8,445 nucleotides of DNA from Porticoccaceae bacterium (lineage in GTDB: Bacteria > Pseudomonadota > Gammaproteobacteria > Pseudomonadales > Porticoccaceae), in the NCBI GenBank assembly GCA_003491845.1, contig DNBN01000040.1:880-9324 (forward strand), given 5' to 3'. This document shows, piece after piece, positions 1-6,558 of this stretch. Numbering within the stretch: position 1 is the first letter of the stretch; each line of letters starts with the position of its first letter. A program made the translations under genes and the position numbers. The notes below the pieces were generated by a model, which saw only the letters and a program-made list of their open reading frames with translations, did no database searches and was not told the origin of the DNA.

Positions 1-499
1 CTCGTGTTATCAGTGTTTTAACGCTTCCTAAGGGCATCTCCATGATATTACAAATTTCGTCATGTGTTAACTGTTTATGTAGATGCAAATGTAGTGCTAC
101 TCGCTGTTTTGGCGGTAAGTTCAGCAGTGCTTTAGCAAGATCTCTATGCAGATCAGAAGACTCAGACAAATACACCCCTCTATTATGGTCCAACACCGCC
201 TCACTTGACGTCATCTCCCGGTTACGAGCCACTCTAAAGTGACTAACAAAAATATTGTATGCTATACGATAAAGCCAGCTGCTGAACTTTGCAGTTCCCT
301 TAAATGAGCTGATCGACTGATAGGCTTTGATAAATGTTTCTTGAGCGATATCGTCTGCCAGCGCTTGGTCCCAACCGGTAATTTGCCGAAGTGAATACCT
401 GAGGTTAGACTGATGCCGTTTGACCAAGCCCGCAAAAGAGTCGTGACAATCTAATGTCACGACCTTTTGGATAAGTACCTGATCTGATACTTCATTCAT
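1..499 (-). CDS. ECF-type RNA polymerase sigma factor, 3' end cut by window edge
   Basis: Translating the minus strand from the ATG at 499 gives 166 codons without a stop, running off the left edge. Region 2 lies at about residues 20-92, with the core-binding helix DDIAQETFIKAY (49-60) and the promoter-melting segment FSSWLYRIAYN (72-82). Region 4 starts near residue 115, with LPPKQRVAL (128-136) and the helix-turn-helix THDEICNIMEMPLGSVKT (145-162). There is no sigma region 1.1 or 3, so this is an extracytoplasmic-function sigma factor, probably lacking only a few C-terminal residues. It follows the membrane-protein gene after 5 bases. That gene's TAA stop is part of an AAGGG sequence only 2 bases before the ATG, with another AAAAGG 13 bases upstream, so translation is probably coupled to the upstream gene. 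I infer that the sigma factor answers a signal linked to the upstream membrane protein. The ECF subgroup and target genes cannot be named. Confidence 0.93.
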   Translation of the reverse strand, partial: MNEVSDQVLIQKVVTLDCHDSFAGLVKRHQSNLRYSLRQITGWDQALADDIAQETFIKAYQSISSFKGTAKFSSWLYRIAYNIFVSHFRVARNREMTSSEAVLDHNRGVYLSESSDLHRDLAKALLNLPPKQRVALHLHLHKQLTHDEICNIMEMPLGSVKTLITR

Positions 500-504
500 A
501 ACCC

Positions 505-1407
505 TTAGCCGGCCTTTTGTTCAGATTTTTTTTGACCTCCGAGCTCCCAGATCAATATTCTGGCTATGCCAATAAATAGTGGAATTAATGCTATTGAGGC
601 AAAGTTCCAACTGAGATACATGCCTAAGAATAGGTATAGTCCTATTCCTATACCAATTAGCATAATGCCGCGCTGGAAATTACCTTTCGGCTCGTCAGTG
701 CCACTAAATCCCTGGATCACTTCAACAGGAATATCTTTACCAGCATCTATAAATTTACTGATTAACGCATCTCTCTGGCGACGCTTACGATGCTTGTAAA
801 ACATTACTAGCCCAAGAATGATAAAAGGCGAGCCAAAAATAGAGATAATAGCGATGACTCCAATTAAAGTTTCACCTAGCCCTATATTTGAGCTAAGGTC
901 CATGTCGATACCACTCTCAATTTCCTTGAGAGCGTCGAGTATTGCTTCCTGTTCTGATTCATCAAGGTCGCTGTATTCGGTTTCTGTCAACGTAGTTATG
1001 ATCTTTCCAAGCACATTTATCGCGTCCTCTTCGGCAACCATTGTCAATGATAAACTCTCACTATTAATAGAGGTATGTGCTGGATATTTATCCTCAGTAG
1101 CTATTTCCTCAATGACATCCTTTAACTGATCTATACCAAGATTTACTTCAATAATCTCATTATCACTAGCATCCTCGGATTTATAAACCCCCCAAACTAA
1201 TGGTTTTTGATCATCAATTTGGGTGGTATTAACATCAGTGTTAACGTTCTGTGATGGCGTTGCAGATGTTTCGCTAATTTCCGTTGGCAATTCGCTTTCT
1301 TGTCCATTTGCATGGGTGGGAGAACTCAGTGCCAGGGTAACTAGTGCAAGGGGTGCAAGGTACATGCTGAGCACGAAGGCAAGGGGTTTTAATAATCGCT
1401 CTTTCAT
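505..1407 (-). CDS. Signal-peptide membrane protein, DUF6249-like, in operon with ECF sigma factor
   Basis: This 300-residue protein starts at ATG 1407, with GGAG 6 bases upstream. Residues 1-33 look like a secretion signal (KERLLK, a hydrophobic core, then THA before Asn34). A polar, acidic, low-complexity region of about 140 residues follows and is predicted to be periplasmic. A membrane segment lies at about 178-203, then a strongly basic stretch KHRKRRQRDAL (205-215) leading into a helix ending KDIPVEV. Two more membrane segments follow at about 246-264 and 267-288, and a short charged tail. One segment, a basic linker with a 'GK.IP.E' motif and two closing segments is the layout I recall for DUF6249 proteins, often found beside ECF sigma genes; this is recognition from memory. 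It is the first gene of the operon. The domain order suggests an outside sensor joined to a cytoplasmic linker that could bind the sigma factor, but no function is established. Confidence 0.75.
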   Translation of the reverse strand: MKERLLKPLAFVLSMYLAPLALVTLALSSPTHANGQESELPTEISETSATPSQNVNTDVNTTQIDDQKPLVWGVYKSEDASDNEIIEVNLGIDQLKDVIEEIATEDKYPAHTSINSESLSLTMVAEEDAINVLGKIITTLTETEYSDLDESEQEAILDALKEIESGIDMDLSSNIGLGETLIGVIAIISIFGSPFIILGLVMFYKHRKRRQRDALISKFIDAGKDIPVEVIQGFSGTDEPKGNFQRGIMLIGIGIGLYLFLGMYLSWNFASIALIPLFIGIARILIWELGGQKKSEQKAG

Positions 1408-1475
1408 ATAGGTCTCCAGATCTTTAGTTTACGTTTGATCGATGGCTAAGAGCCACTTTGTATCTATCTTGCTAC

Positions 1476-1499
1476 CATGACAAGTACTGAATGGTCATG
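1476..1499. promoter_or_regulatory. Inverted repeat in divergent spacer, candidate operator
   Basis: CATGAC (1476-1481) and GTCATG (1494-1499) form perfect 6-base arms around a 12-base centre. They sit in the 215-base spacer (1408-1622) between the divergent membrane-protein/sigma operon and the moxR operon. GACAAGT, which overlaps the left arm (1479-1485), recurs at 1529-1535. The 18-base centre-to-centre arm distance would suit a dimeric regulator, but 6-base arms can arise by chance and I do not recognise a known operator. The rest of the spacer is AT-rich, with TTGCAG occurring twice (1559-1564 and 1578-1583); each could be a weak -35 element for the rightward operon, but no good -10 partner stands out. 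Confidence 0.3.
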
Positions 1500-1622
1500 T
1501 TTAATAGCTGATTTCATGGTTATGACGCGACAAGTGACTAATTTAGATTCAAAAAATATTGCAGAATAGATTAAACTTTGCAGTTAACTAACAATACATA
1601 TATTTAACGTGGAATAAATGTT

Positions 1623-2468
1623 ATGAAATTTACGGGTACCGATAACTACGTAGCCACTGAAGAGCTTCAGATGGCGGTCAATGCAGCTGTGGCATTACAA
1701 CGACCATTGCTAATTAAGGGCGAGCCGGGCACTGGGAAAACTCTCTTAGCTGAGGAAGTGGCGAAGGCATTGGGAAAGCCATTGTTAGCATGGCATATTA
1801 AGTCCACAACCAAAGCTCAGCAGGGCCTGTACGAGTATGATGCAGTTTCCCGCTTGCGCGATTCTCAGTTGGGTAGCGACAAAGTACAAGATATTGGCAA
1901 CTATATTGATAAGGGTAAACTCTGGGAAGCATTCACTGCCGATGAGCAGGTAGTTTTACTGATTGATGAGATTGATAAGGCCGATATCGAGTTTCCAAAT
2001 GACTTGCTACTTGAGCTTGATCGAATGGAGTTTCATGTGTATGAAACTGGCGAGACAATTAAAGCTGTGCAGCGCCCAATCGTGATTATTACAAGTAACA
2101 ACGAAAAAGAACTGCCGGATGCCTTCCTTCGCCGCTGTTTTTTCCACTTCATCAATTTTCCTGACCGCATGACTATGCAGCGTATTGTCGATGTTCACTT
2201 CCCGAGTATTAAAAAGCAGTTAGTTGATGATGCTATGGATATATTTTTTGATGTCAGAAAGATCCCAGGGTTAAAAAAGAAACCTTCAACCTCAGAGCTT
2301 GTGGATTGGTTGAAGCTCATTATGTCCGATGATATACCTGAAGATATATTAACTAACCGTGATCCGACAAAGGCCATACCGCCGCTTTATGGTGCTTTGT
2401 TGAAGAACGAGCAGGACGTGCATTTGTTAGAACGACTTGCTTTTATGACCAGGCGTGAAGCCAGATAA
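1623..2468 (+). CDS. MoxR-family AAA+ ATPase
   Basis: This 281-residue AAA+ ATPase of the MoxR type is expected to use ATP to remodel or activate a partner protein complex, normally with a VWA protein encoded next door. It is soluble, with no signal or membrane segment. Visible motifs are Walker A GEPGTGKT (33-40), Walker B VLLIDEID (111-118), sensor 1 IITSNN (155-160), an arginine-finger region LPDAFLRRC (164-172), and a sensor-2/lid segment around PSTSELVDW (227-235). The length fits short MoxR proteins, which are little more than the AAA+ core and lid. The ATG at 1623 has GGA at 1611-1613, 9 bases upstream. An in-between ATG at 1618 reads ATG TTA TGA, a two-codon frame whose stop overlaps the true start. 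The VWA gene follows after 21 bases on the same strand. I did not assign a gene symbol because the MoxR subfamily cannot be fixed by eye. Confidence 0.93.
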   Translation: MKFTGTDNYVATEELQMAVNAAVALQRPLLIKGEPGTGKTLLAEEVAKALGKPLLAWHIKSTTKAQQGLYEYDAVSRLRDSQLGSDKVQDIGNYIDKGKLWEAFTADEQVVLLIDEIDKADIEFPNDLLLELDRMEFHVYETGETIKAVQRPIVIITSNNEKELPDAFLRRCFFHFINFPDRMTMQRIVDVHFPSIKKQLVDDAMDIFFDVRKIPGLKKKPSTSELVDWLKLIMSDDIPEDILTNRDPTKAIPPLYGALLKNEQDVHLLERLAFMTRREAR

Positions 2469-2489
2469 ACCCTAGTAAGAGCTAAATCT

Positions 2490-3665
2490 ATGCTAATAAA
2501 TTTTTTCAGTACGCTAAAAAAGGCAAAAGTTCCTGTTTCCATTAAGGAGCTTTTAGATCTGCTAGCTGCAATGGAGCAGAACCTAGCCTTCGGGTCGGTA
2601 GATGATTTTTATCTCCTGGCCAGAACCTGCATGGTTAAAGATGAAAAGTATTACGACCGGTTTGATCGCGCCTTTGGTGCCTACTTTAAAAATTTAGAAA
2701 ATATCGATGGGATCGTTGAAGCATTATTACCTGAGGACTGGTTGCGCAAAGAATTTGAAAAACATTTTACCGAAGAAGAAAAAGCTAAAGTTGAAAGTCT
2801 TGGTGGCCTTGAAAAGTTAATTGAAGAGTTCAAAAAGCGTCTAGAGGAACAACAAAAGCGTCATGAGGGTGGCAACAAATGGGTCGGAACTAATGGCACG
2901 TCACCCTTTGGCCATGGTGGTTTTAATCCCGAAGGCATTCGAATGGGAGGTCCCGGGGGCAAGGGCACCGCGGTTAAGGTTTGGGATGAGCGTCAATATC
3001 AGGACTTAGACGACTCAGTACAAATTGGGACCCGAAATATTAAAGTTGCATTGCGGCGGTTACGCAAGTTCGCTCGAGAAGGGTCTGCTGACCAACTTGA
3101 TTTAGATGATACCATTCGAAGCACTGCTAGAAATGCGGGTTTACTGGATATTAAGTTGGTTCCGGAGCGGCACAATGCAGTAAAAGTTCTTATCTTCTTT
3201 GATGTCGGTGGTTCTATGGATCCCTACGTAAAGTTATGTGAAGAGCTATTTTCTGCAGCCAAGACTGAATTTAAGCATTTAGAATATTTCTATTTTCATA
3301 ATTGCCTCTATGATTATGTTTGGAAAGACAATCACCGCCGCCGTGAAGAGCAAATTGCGACTCATGATTTGATTCATAAATACTCATCAGACTATAAGGT
3401 TATTTTTGTTGGTGATGCCTCTATGGCACCCTACGAGGTAACCAGTCCAGGTGGCAGTGTTGAGTATAACAATGAGGAGTCCGGTGCCGTTTGGATGCAA
3501 CGTATGACCGAAACCTTCGATAAGCTTGTATGGCTAAACCCAGTTCAAGAAAAGTACTGGGATTACACGCCAACAATTACGATGCTTAAAGAACTTTCCG
3601 AGGACAAAATGTTTCCACTTACACTGGGTGGTCTTGAAAAAGCAATGGCACTGTTGTCTCGTTAG
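2490..3665 (+). CDS. CoxE-like VWA-domain protein, partner of MoxR ATPase
   Basis: This 391-residue soluble protein has a helical, charged N-terminal half (about 1-125, with a coiled-coil-like EEFKKRLEEQQKRHE stretch at 112-126). A glycine-rich linker follows (about 127-160), then a basic connector (NIKVALRRLRKFAREG, 183-198) and a C-terminal VWA fold. The metal-binding MIDAS loop reads FFDVGGSMDP (236-245): Asp238 and Ser242 are kept, but the first serine of the usual DxSxS is glycine. I recall the DVGGSMDP form from this CoxE-like family, so it may be a family trait rather than decay. A second acidic loop is VGDASMAPYE (307-316). Such proteins pair with MoxR ATPases to insert cofactors into, or assemble, protein complexes, as in the CO dehydrogenase CoxD/CoxE pair. 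Here no client enzyme is adjacent, so the target is unknown. The ATG at 2490 has a weak AAGAG site 8 bases upstream, consistent with co-transcription with the ATPase gene. Confidence 0.9.
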   Translation: MLINFFSTLKKAKVPVSIKELLDLLAAMEQNLAFGSVDDFYLLARTCMVKDEKYYDRFDRAFGAYFKNLENIDGIVEALLPEDWLRKEFEKHFTEEEKAKVESLGGLEKLIEEFKKRLEEQQKRHEGGNKWVGTNGTSPFGHGGFNPEGIRMGGPGGKGTAVKVWDERQYQDLDDSVQIGTRNIKVALRRLRKFAREGSADQLDLDDTIRSTARNAGLLDIKLVPERHNAVKVLIFFDVGGSMDPYVKLCEELFSAAKTEFKHLEYFYFHNCLYDYVWKDNHRRREEQIATHDLIHKYSSDYKVIFVGDASMAPYEVTSPGGSVEYNNEESGAVWMQRMTETFDKLVWLNPVQEKYWDYTPTITMLKELSEDKMFPLTLGGLEKAMALLSR

Positions 3666-3687
3666 AGCTACGCGTGTGGTTCATTTA

Positions 3688-3754
3688 GCATGAAAGGCAG
3701 CTGCTTGTTGCGCATTGTCTTCTCTTTTAAAGACGGGTTTCCAGGCTGCCATGC
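3688..3754 (+). other. Imperfect inverted repeat, possible structured 3' UTR of the VWA gene
   Basis: Twenty-two bases after the VWA stop, GCAT (3688-3691) plus GGCAGC (3696-3701), separated by a 4-base GAAA bulge, can pair with GCTGCC-ATGC (3745-3754). A smaller stem GTCTT/AAGAC (3717-3721 with 3730-3734) sits inside. No T-run follows, so it is not a standard terminator. It could be a 3' UTR structure protecting the mRNA or feeding an sRNA that ends at the downstream terminator. I do not recognise a known RNA family. Confidence 0.3.
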
Positions 3755-3783
3755 TTACTCTCCTAAACTGTCCTAGAAATCCG

Positions 3784-3805
3784 GTGGTGGATATCTAATC
3801 ACCAC
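3784..3805. repeat. Short inverted repeat GTGGTG/CACCAC
   Basis: GTGGTG (3784-3789) and CACCAC (3800-3805) are perfect 6-base arms around a 10-base loop that contains GATATC. It lies between the structured region at 3688-3754 and the terminator at 3846-3880, and no T-run follows. It may be an extra stem in the VWA 3' UTR or a protein-binding palindrome. The rest of the 260-base spacer between the two convergent genes shows no convincing gene. Confidence 0.3.
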
Positions 3806-3845
3806 GTTATCTCAGTTGAAAGCACTAATTTGAAACTAGTTTGCT

Positions 3846-3880
3846 AAAAAAAGGCCAGGGTTATAGCCCTGGCCTTTTTT
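3846..3880. terminator. Strong bidirectional Rho-independent terminator
   Basis: A perfect 14-base-pair stem pairs AAAAAAGGCCAGGG (3847-3860) with CCCTGGCCTTTTTT (3867-3880) around a 6-base loop. The GC-rich core is flanked by an A-run on the left and a T-run on the right, so it works on either strand. For the minus strand it ends nhaB, 45 bases after its stop. For the plus strand it ends the moxR-VWA transcript, leaving a 3' UTR of about 180 bases. It prevents read-through between two convergent transcription units. Confidence 0.93.
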
Positions 3881-3925
3881 GTCTTTATGGATACAGCATC
3901 TTATATAAAGATGTTGCCAAGACGT

Positions 3926-5431
3926 TTAAAGTCTGTACATCACACAAAGTAGGCCTACGGTTGTCAGAACTACGGTGTAGGGAAGTGCCATCAATACCAT
4001 TCGCATATACGAAAGACGAATAAGTGGCGCTAGCGCAGAAGTGAGTAAGAATAAGAATGCTGCCTGTCCATTAGGTGTTGCCACGCTTGGAAGATTAGTG
4101 CCTGTGTTAATAGCCACAACCAACTTATCAAAATGTTCTCTGGTGATGTCGCCGGCATCAAATACAGATCTGATTTCATTGATATAAACCGTCGCAACAA
4201 AAACATTATCACTAATTGCGGACAGTGCACCGTTGGCTAGGAAGAACATACCAGGTTGAATAGATTCTTCTTGCGCAAGAACCCAACCAATAACGGGAGA
4301 AAATAGGTGTTGTTCATGAATTACCGCAACAATTGCAAAAAATACCACCAGAAGCGCAGTGAATGGCAGTGCTTCTTCAAAGGCATGGCCAATGCGATGT
4401 TCATCAATAACCCCGTTATATGCGGTTAGTAAAATAATTACCATAAGCCCAATGAGTCCCACAGCTGCCCAATGAAAGGCAAGACCCAAAACTAAGATAA
4501 CAGCGACTACACATTGCACTATTAATGAAGCATTGTCATTTTGCGTTCGTTTGCTATCATCATGGTTACTTGATTCCTGTAAAATGTCCCGAACCTGATC
4601 CGGTAACTGCGCTCCGTAGCCAAAGATCTTGCTCTTCTCTAACAGTATGCAGCAGATCAGGCCACAGGCTAGGACTGGCATCGTCACTGGCGCCATACGA
4701 ACAAAGAATTCTATGAACTCCCAGCCTGCACGTTCTGCTATGAGTAAATTTTGTGGTTCGCCAACAGTAGTGCAGACACCGCCAAGAGCAGTTCCCACGG
4801 CACCATGCATGATCAGGCTGCGTAAAAACGCCCGAAAATCATCAAGTTGTTGCTCATTCTCAGCCAACACACTAGCGTCCGAAGTGTGATCATGGTCAGT
4901 GTCTGTTAGAAGTTTGCCTGATGCTATCTTGTGATAAACAGAGTAAAACCCTACAGAAATAGTGATTAGTACAGCGGTGACTGTCAAGGCATCCAAGAAA
5001 GCTGACAAAAAAGCCCCCGCAAAGCAAAACATAAAAGACAAGATGGTCTTTGATTTGACGCTAAGGAGTATTTTTGTGAACACAAATAATAGCATATCTC
5101 GCATAAAGTAGATGCCGGCGACCATAAACATCAGTAGCAAAATTACCTGTAAATTTGCCGATACCTCCATATACACTGCATCAGGTGAGGCCATACCCAA
5201 AATAATAGCCTCTATCGCAAGCAGACCACCTGGCTGAAGGGGGTAGCATTTTAGCGCCATAGCAAGGGTAAAAATAAATTCTCCAATTAATGCCCAGCCT
5301 GCTACCACGGGTCCTGCGGTTAGTAAAATTATTGGATTGAGAACCAAAAATGCGATTATTGAAGTTTTATACCAGTCTGGTGCATCACCAAGAAAGTTTT
5401 CTTTAAATGCTTGTGTCAATGTCGTTGCCAT
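3926..5431 (-). CDS. nhaB: Na+/H+ antiporter NhaB
   Basis: NhaB is an inner-membrane antiporter that exports Na+ in exchange for H+, helping sodium tolerance and pH control. The 501 residues match the E. coli protein from the first residues ([11 protein letters not shown], 12-22) through [15 protein letters not shown] (51-65), [10 protein letters not shown] (101-110), FLDALTV (145-151), [10 protein letters not shown] (223-232) and SAISDNVFV (404-412) to [20 protein letters not shown] (440-459). About a dozen hydrophobic segments are visible. Asp147 in FLDALT matches an aspartate that I recall as functionally important in Vibrio NhaB. The ATG at 5431 has AGGGGG about 6 bases upstream. The gene stands alone, divergent from nudC, and ends at the terminator at 3846-3880. 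The C-terminus stops at residues CVMYRL, about 10-15 residues earlier than the E. coli protein. The -1 frame stays open for 16 more codons, so a small frameshift or sequencing error near the end is possible. Confidence 0.97.
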   Translation of the reverse strand: MATTLTQAFKENFLGDAPDWYKTSIIAFLVLNPIILLTAGPVVAGWALIGEFIFTLAMALKCYPLQPGGLLAIEAIILGMASPDAVYMEVSANLQVILLLMFMVAGIYFMRDMLLFVFTKILLSVKSKTILSFMFCFAGAFLSAFLDALTVTAVLITISVGFYSVYHKIASGKLLTDTDHDHTSDASVLAENEQQLDDFRAFLRSLIMHGAVGTALGGVCTTVGEPQNLLIAERAGWEFIEFFVRMAPVTMPVLACGLICCILLEKSKIFGYGAQLPDQVRDILQESSNHDDSKRTQNDNASLIVQCVVAVILVLGLAFHWAAVGLIGLMVIILLTAYNGVIDEHRIGHAFEEALPFTALLVVFFAIVAVIHEQHLFSPVIGWVLAQEESIQPGMFFLANGALSAISDNVFVATVYINEIRSVFDAGDITREHFDKLVVAINTGTNLPSVATPNGQAAFLFLLTSALAPLIRLSYMRMVLMALPYTVVLTTVGLLCVMYRL

Positions 5432-5524
5432 TTATAGCCCCCTAGTAAGGAAAATGTATTTTGTTTATCGGTAATTATTTAACGCTATTAAACGTCAATT
5501 TGCACTATTAATTCTCTTCATAGT

Positions 5525-5554
5525 TTAAAACAGATTAATCTTTCGTGGTAGAAT
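5525..5554 (+). promoter_or_regulatory. Weak sigma-70-like promoter candidate for nudC
   Basis: TTAAAA (5525-5530) and TAGAAT (5549-5554) are spaced 18 bases apart in the 217-base AT-rich spacer (5432-5648) between divergent nhaB and nudC. The -10 matches five of six consensus positions and the -35 is poor. Transcription would begin near 5561, leaving a leader of nearly 90 bases. No clear operator or riboswitch-like fold is visible in the spacer, and I could not pick a convincing leftward promoter for nhaB. Confidence 0.25.
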
Positions 5555-5633
5555 CAATTGAATAAATGCCGTTACTTAATTTTATTTACTGCTTTGAGAC
5601 TATCTTTCAAAAGCAGTGGTTAGGGTTCGACTT

Positions 5634-5638
5634 AAAGG
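5634..5638 (+). promoter_or_regulatory. Ribosome binding site that sets the nudC start
   Basis: AAAGG lies 10 bases before the GTG at 5649, whereas the upstream in-frame GTG at 5616 has no comparable site. An ATG immediately after it (5639) is out of frame and reads ATG CAT TAA, so it cannot be the nudC start. Confidence 0.6.
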
Positions 5639-5648
5639 ATGCATTAAC

Positions 5649-6503
5649 GTGTCAATACCATCTGCTCTGGACGGCTTTCATGCCTCATCTATTCTCTTAA
5701 ACAGTAAAAAACGTTGGATTGTTGCAGCTGTGGCTGGGGATCTTTTGTTGGCTACAGGTTATGGCGTGGAGCCACAGCTAGTGATGAGCGAGGAACAGGC
5801 CGATACACTTCGGTATTTTCGTGAGCAGCGTTTTTGTATAGGTCAGTGGCAAGGAGATGACTGTGAAGTGTGGGATCTATTACCCGAGGCGCTCAAATGT
5901 GATGGTTTTTTAAAGCTAGAGCTTCGATCGGTTTTGATGCAATCCCCAGATCCCTATTTCTCAATCGCTAGTAGAGCGGTTCAGTTATTAGATTGGCGGA
6001 AAAAACATCAATTTTGTGGGCAGTGCGGAAAAGCAAATCAGATTGCTGAAACAGAGCATGCCCTGATATGTGATTCATGCAGTATACGTCAGTACCCAAG
6101 GATATCTCCCTGTGTGATCGTCGCTGTAACCCATGGTGATCGTTGCTTATTTGCACGTCACCCCAATTGGCCTGAAAATAGATTTAGTACTCTTGCAGGT
6201 TTCATTGAAGCTGGTGAAAGTGCCGAGCAGGCTCTGCATCGAGAAGTGTTTGAAGAGGTGGGGCTAGAAATTCAAAATATTCGTTACATTGGCAGTCAGG
6301 CATGGCCTTATCCTGGTCAACTAATGTTGGGATATTTAGCTGAGGCTAAGACAGAAAACTTTGTTGTTGATGGCGTTGAAATAGCGGAAGCGCATTGGTT
6401 TAAGTATGATGACTTACCCTCAGTTATTGCGCCACCAACTATTATGGCGGGTCGTTTAATACAGCAGTTTGTTAGAGAGGCAGAGGGTCGCATAGCAGAT
6501 TAA
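5649..6503 (+). CDS. nudC: NAD(H) pyrophosphatase / NAD-RNA decapping enzyme NudC
   Basis: NudC is a cytoplasmic Nudix hydrolase that splits NAD(H) into NMN(H) and AMP, and in E. coli removes NAD caps from RNA. From the GTG at 5649 the protein is 284 residues. A variable N-terminal domain (about 1-118) is followed by a zinc ribbon CGQC...CDSC (Cys 123, 126, 141, 144). The Nudix box then runs from Gly184 to about Leu206 (GFIEAGE, REVFEEVGL) and matches GX5EX7REUXEEXGU fully. The NudC signature SQAWPYPGQ (216-224) departs from E. coli SQPWPFPQS, with Pro to Ala, Phe to Tyr and the final Ser to Gln. The C-terminal EIAEAHWFKYDDLP also matches the family. An in-frame GTG at 5616 would add 11 residues but lacks a ribosome site, so 5649 is preferred. 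At 284 residues it is longer than E. coli NudC (257), mainly in the N-terminal domain. Confidence 0.93.
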   Translation: MSIPSALDGFHASSILLNSKKRWIVAAVAGDLLLATGYGVEPQLVMSEEQADTLRYFREQRFCIGQWQGDDCEVWDLLPEALKCDGFLKLELRSVLMQSPDPYFSIASRAVQLLDWRKKHQFCGQCGKANQIAETEHALICDSCSIRQYPRISPCVIVAVTHGDRCLFARHPNWPENRFSTLAGFIEAGESAEQALHREVFEEVGLEIQNIRYIGSQAWPYPGQLMLGYLAEAKTENFVVDGVEIAEAHWFKYDDLPSVIAPPTIMAGRLIQQFVREAEGRIAD

Positions 6504-6512
6504 CAAGTTAAT

Positions 6513-6541
6513 TTGCTGGTCGGTTATATTTTTTGTATTCA
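6513..6541 (+). promoter_or_regulatory. Weak promoter candidate ahead of sohB
   Basis: TTGCTG (6513-6518) and TATTCA (6536-6541) are 17 bases apart in the 55-base gap between nudC and sohB. The -10 is poor and the resulting leader would be only about 10 bases, so co-transcription with nudC is equally plausible. Confidence 0.15.
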
Positions 6542-6548
6542 ATTAAGT

Positions 6549-6552
6549 GGAG
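6549..6552 (+). promoter_or_regulatory. Ribosome binding site that sets the sohB TTG start
   Basis: GGAG lies 6 bases before TTG 6559, the position that lines up with Met1 of E. coli SohB. The upstream in-frame GTG at 6547 overlaps this site, so it could not use it for initiation. Confidence 0.75.
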
Positions 6553-6558
6553 TTTGAT

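Noticed and set aside
42..242. Plus-strand open frame opposite the sigma factor
   Set aside because: The minus strand carries clear sigma region 2 and region 4 motifs across the same bases; the plus-strand product is cysteine- and serine-rich noise.
566..1411. Three plus-strand open frames opposite the membrane-protein gene
   Set aside because: They have no family resemblance or ribosome sites, and the minus strand shows a good signal peptide, membrane segments and a strong GGAG site.
3690..3776. 28-codon reading frame starting at an ATG after the VWA gene
   Set aside because: There is no ribosome binding site, and the coding stretch coincides with the imperfect inverted repeat; nothing in the peptide resembles a known small protein.
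3920..3935. TTTAAAC slippery heptamer and CTT-TAA stop context near the nhaB end
   Set aside because: The heptamer is in the wrong frame to shift ribosomes out of nhaB, and there is no upstream Shine-Dalgarno-like stimulator of the kind used at prfB.
3841..4023. Plus-strand open frame across the terminator
   Set aside because: It begins at a TTG, runs through the terminator stem and lies antisense to the conserved C-terminus of nhaB.
5616..5648. Eleven-residue N-terminal extension of NudC from GTG 5616
   Set aside because: No Shine-Dalgarno sequence precedes 5616, whereas AAAGG sits before GTG 5649; the extension is basic and unlike NudC N-termini.
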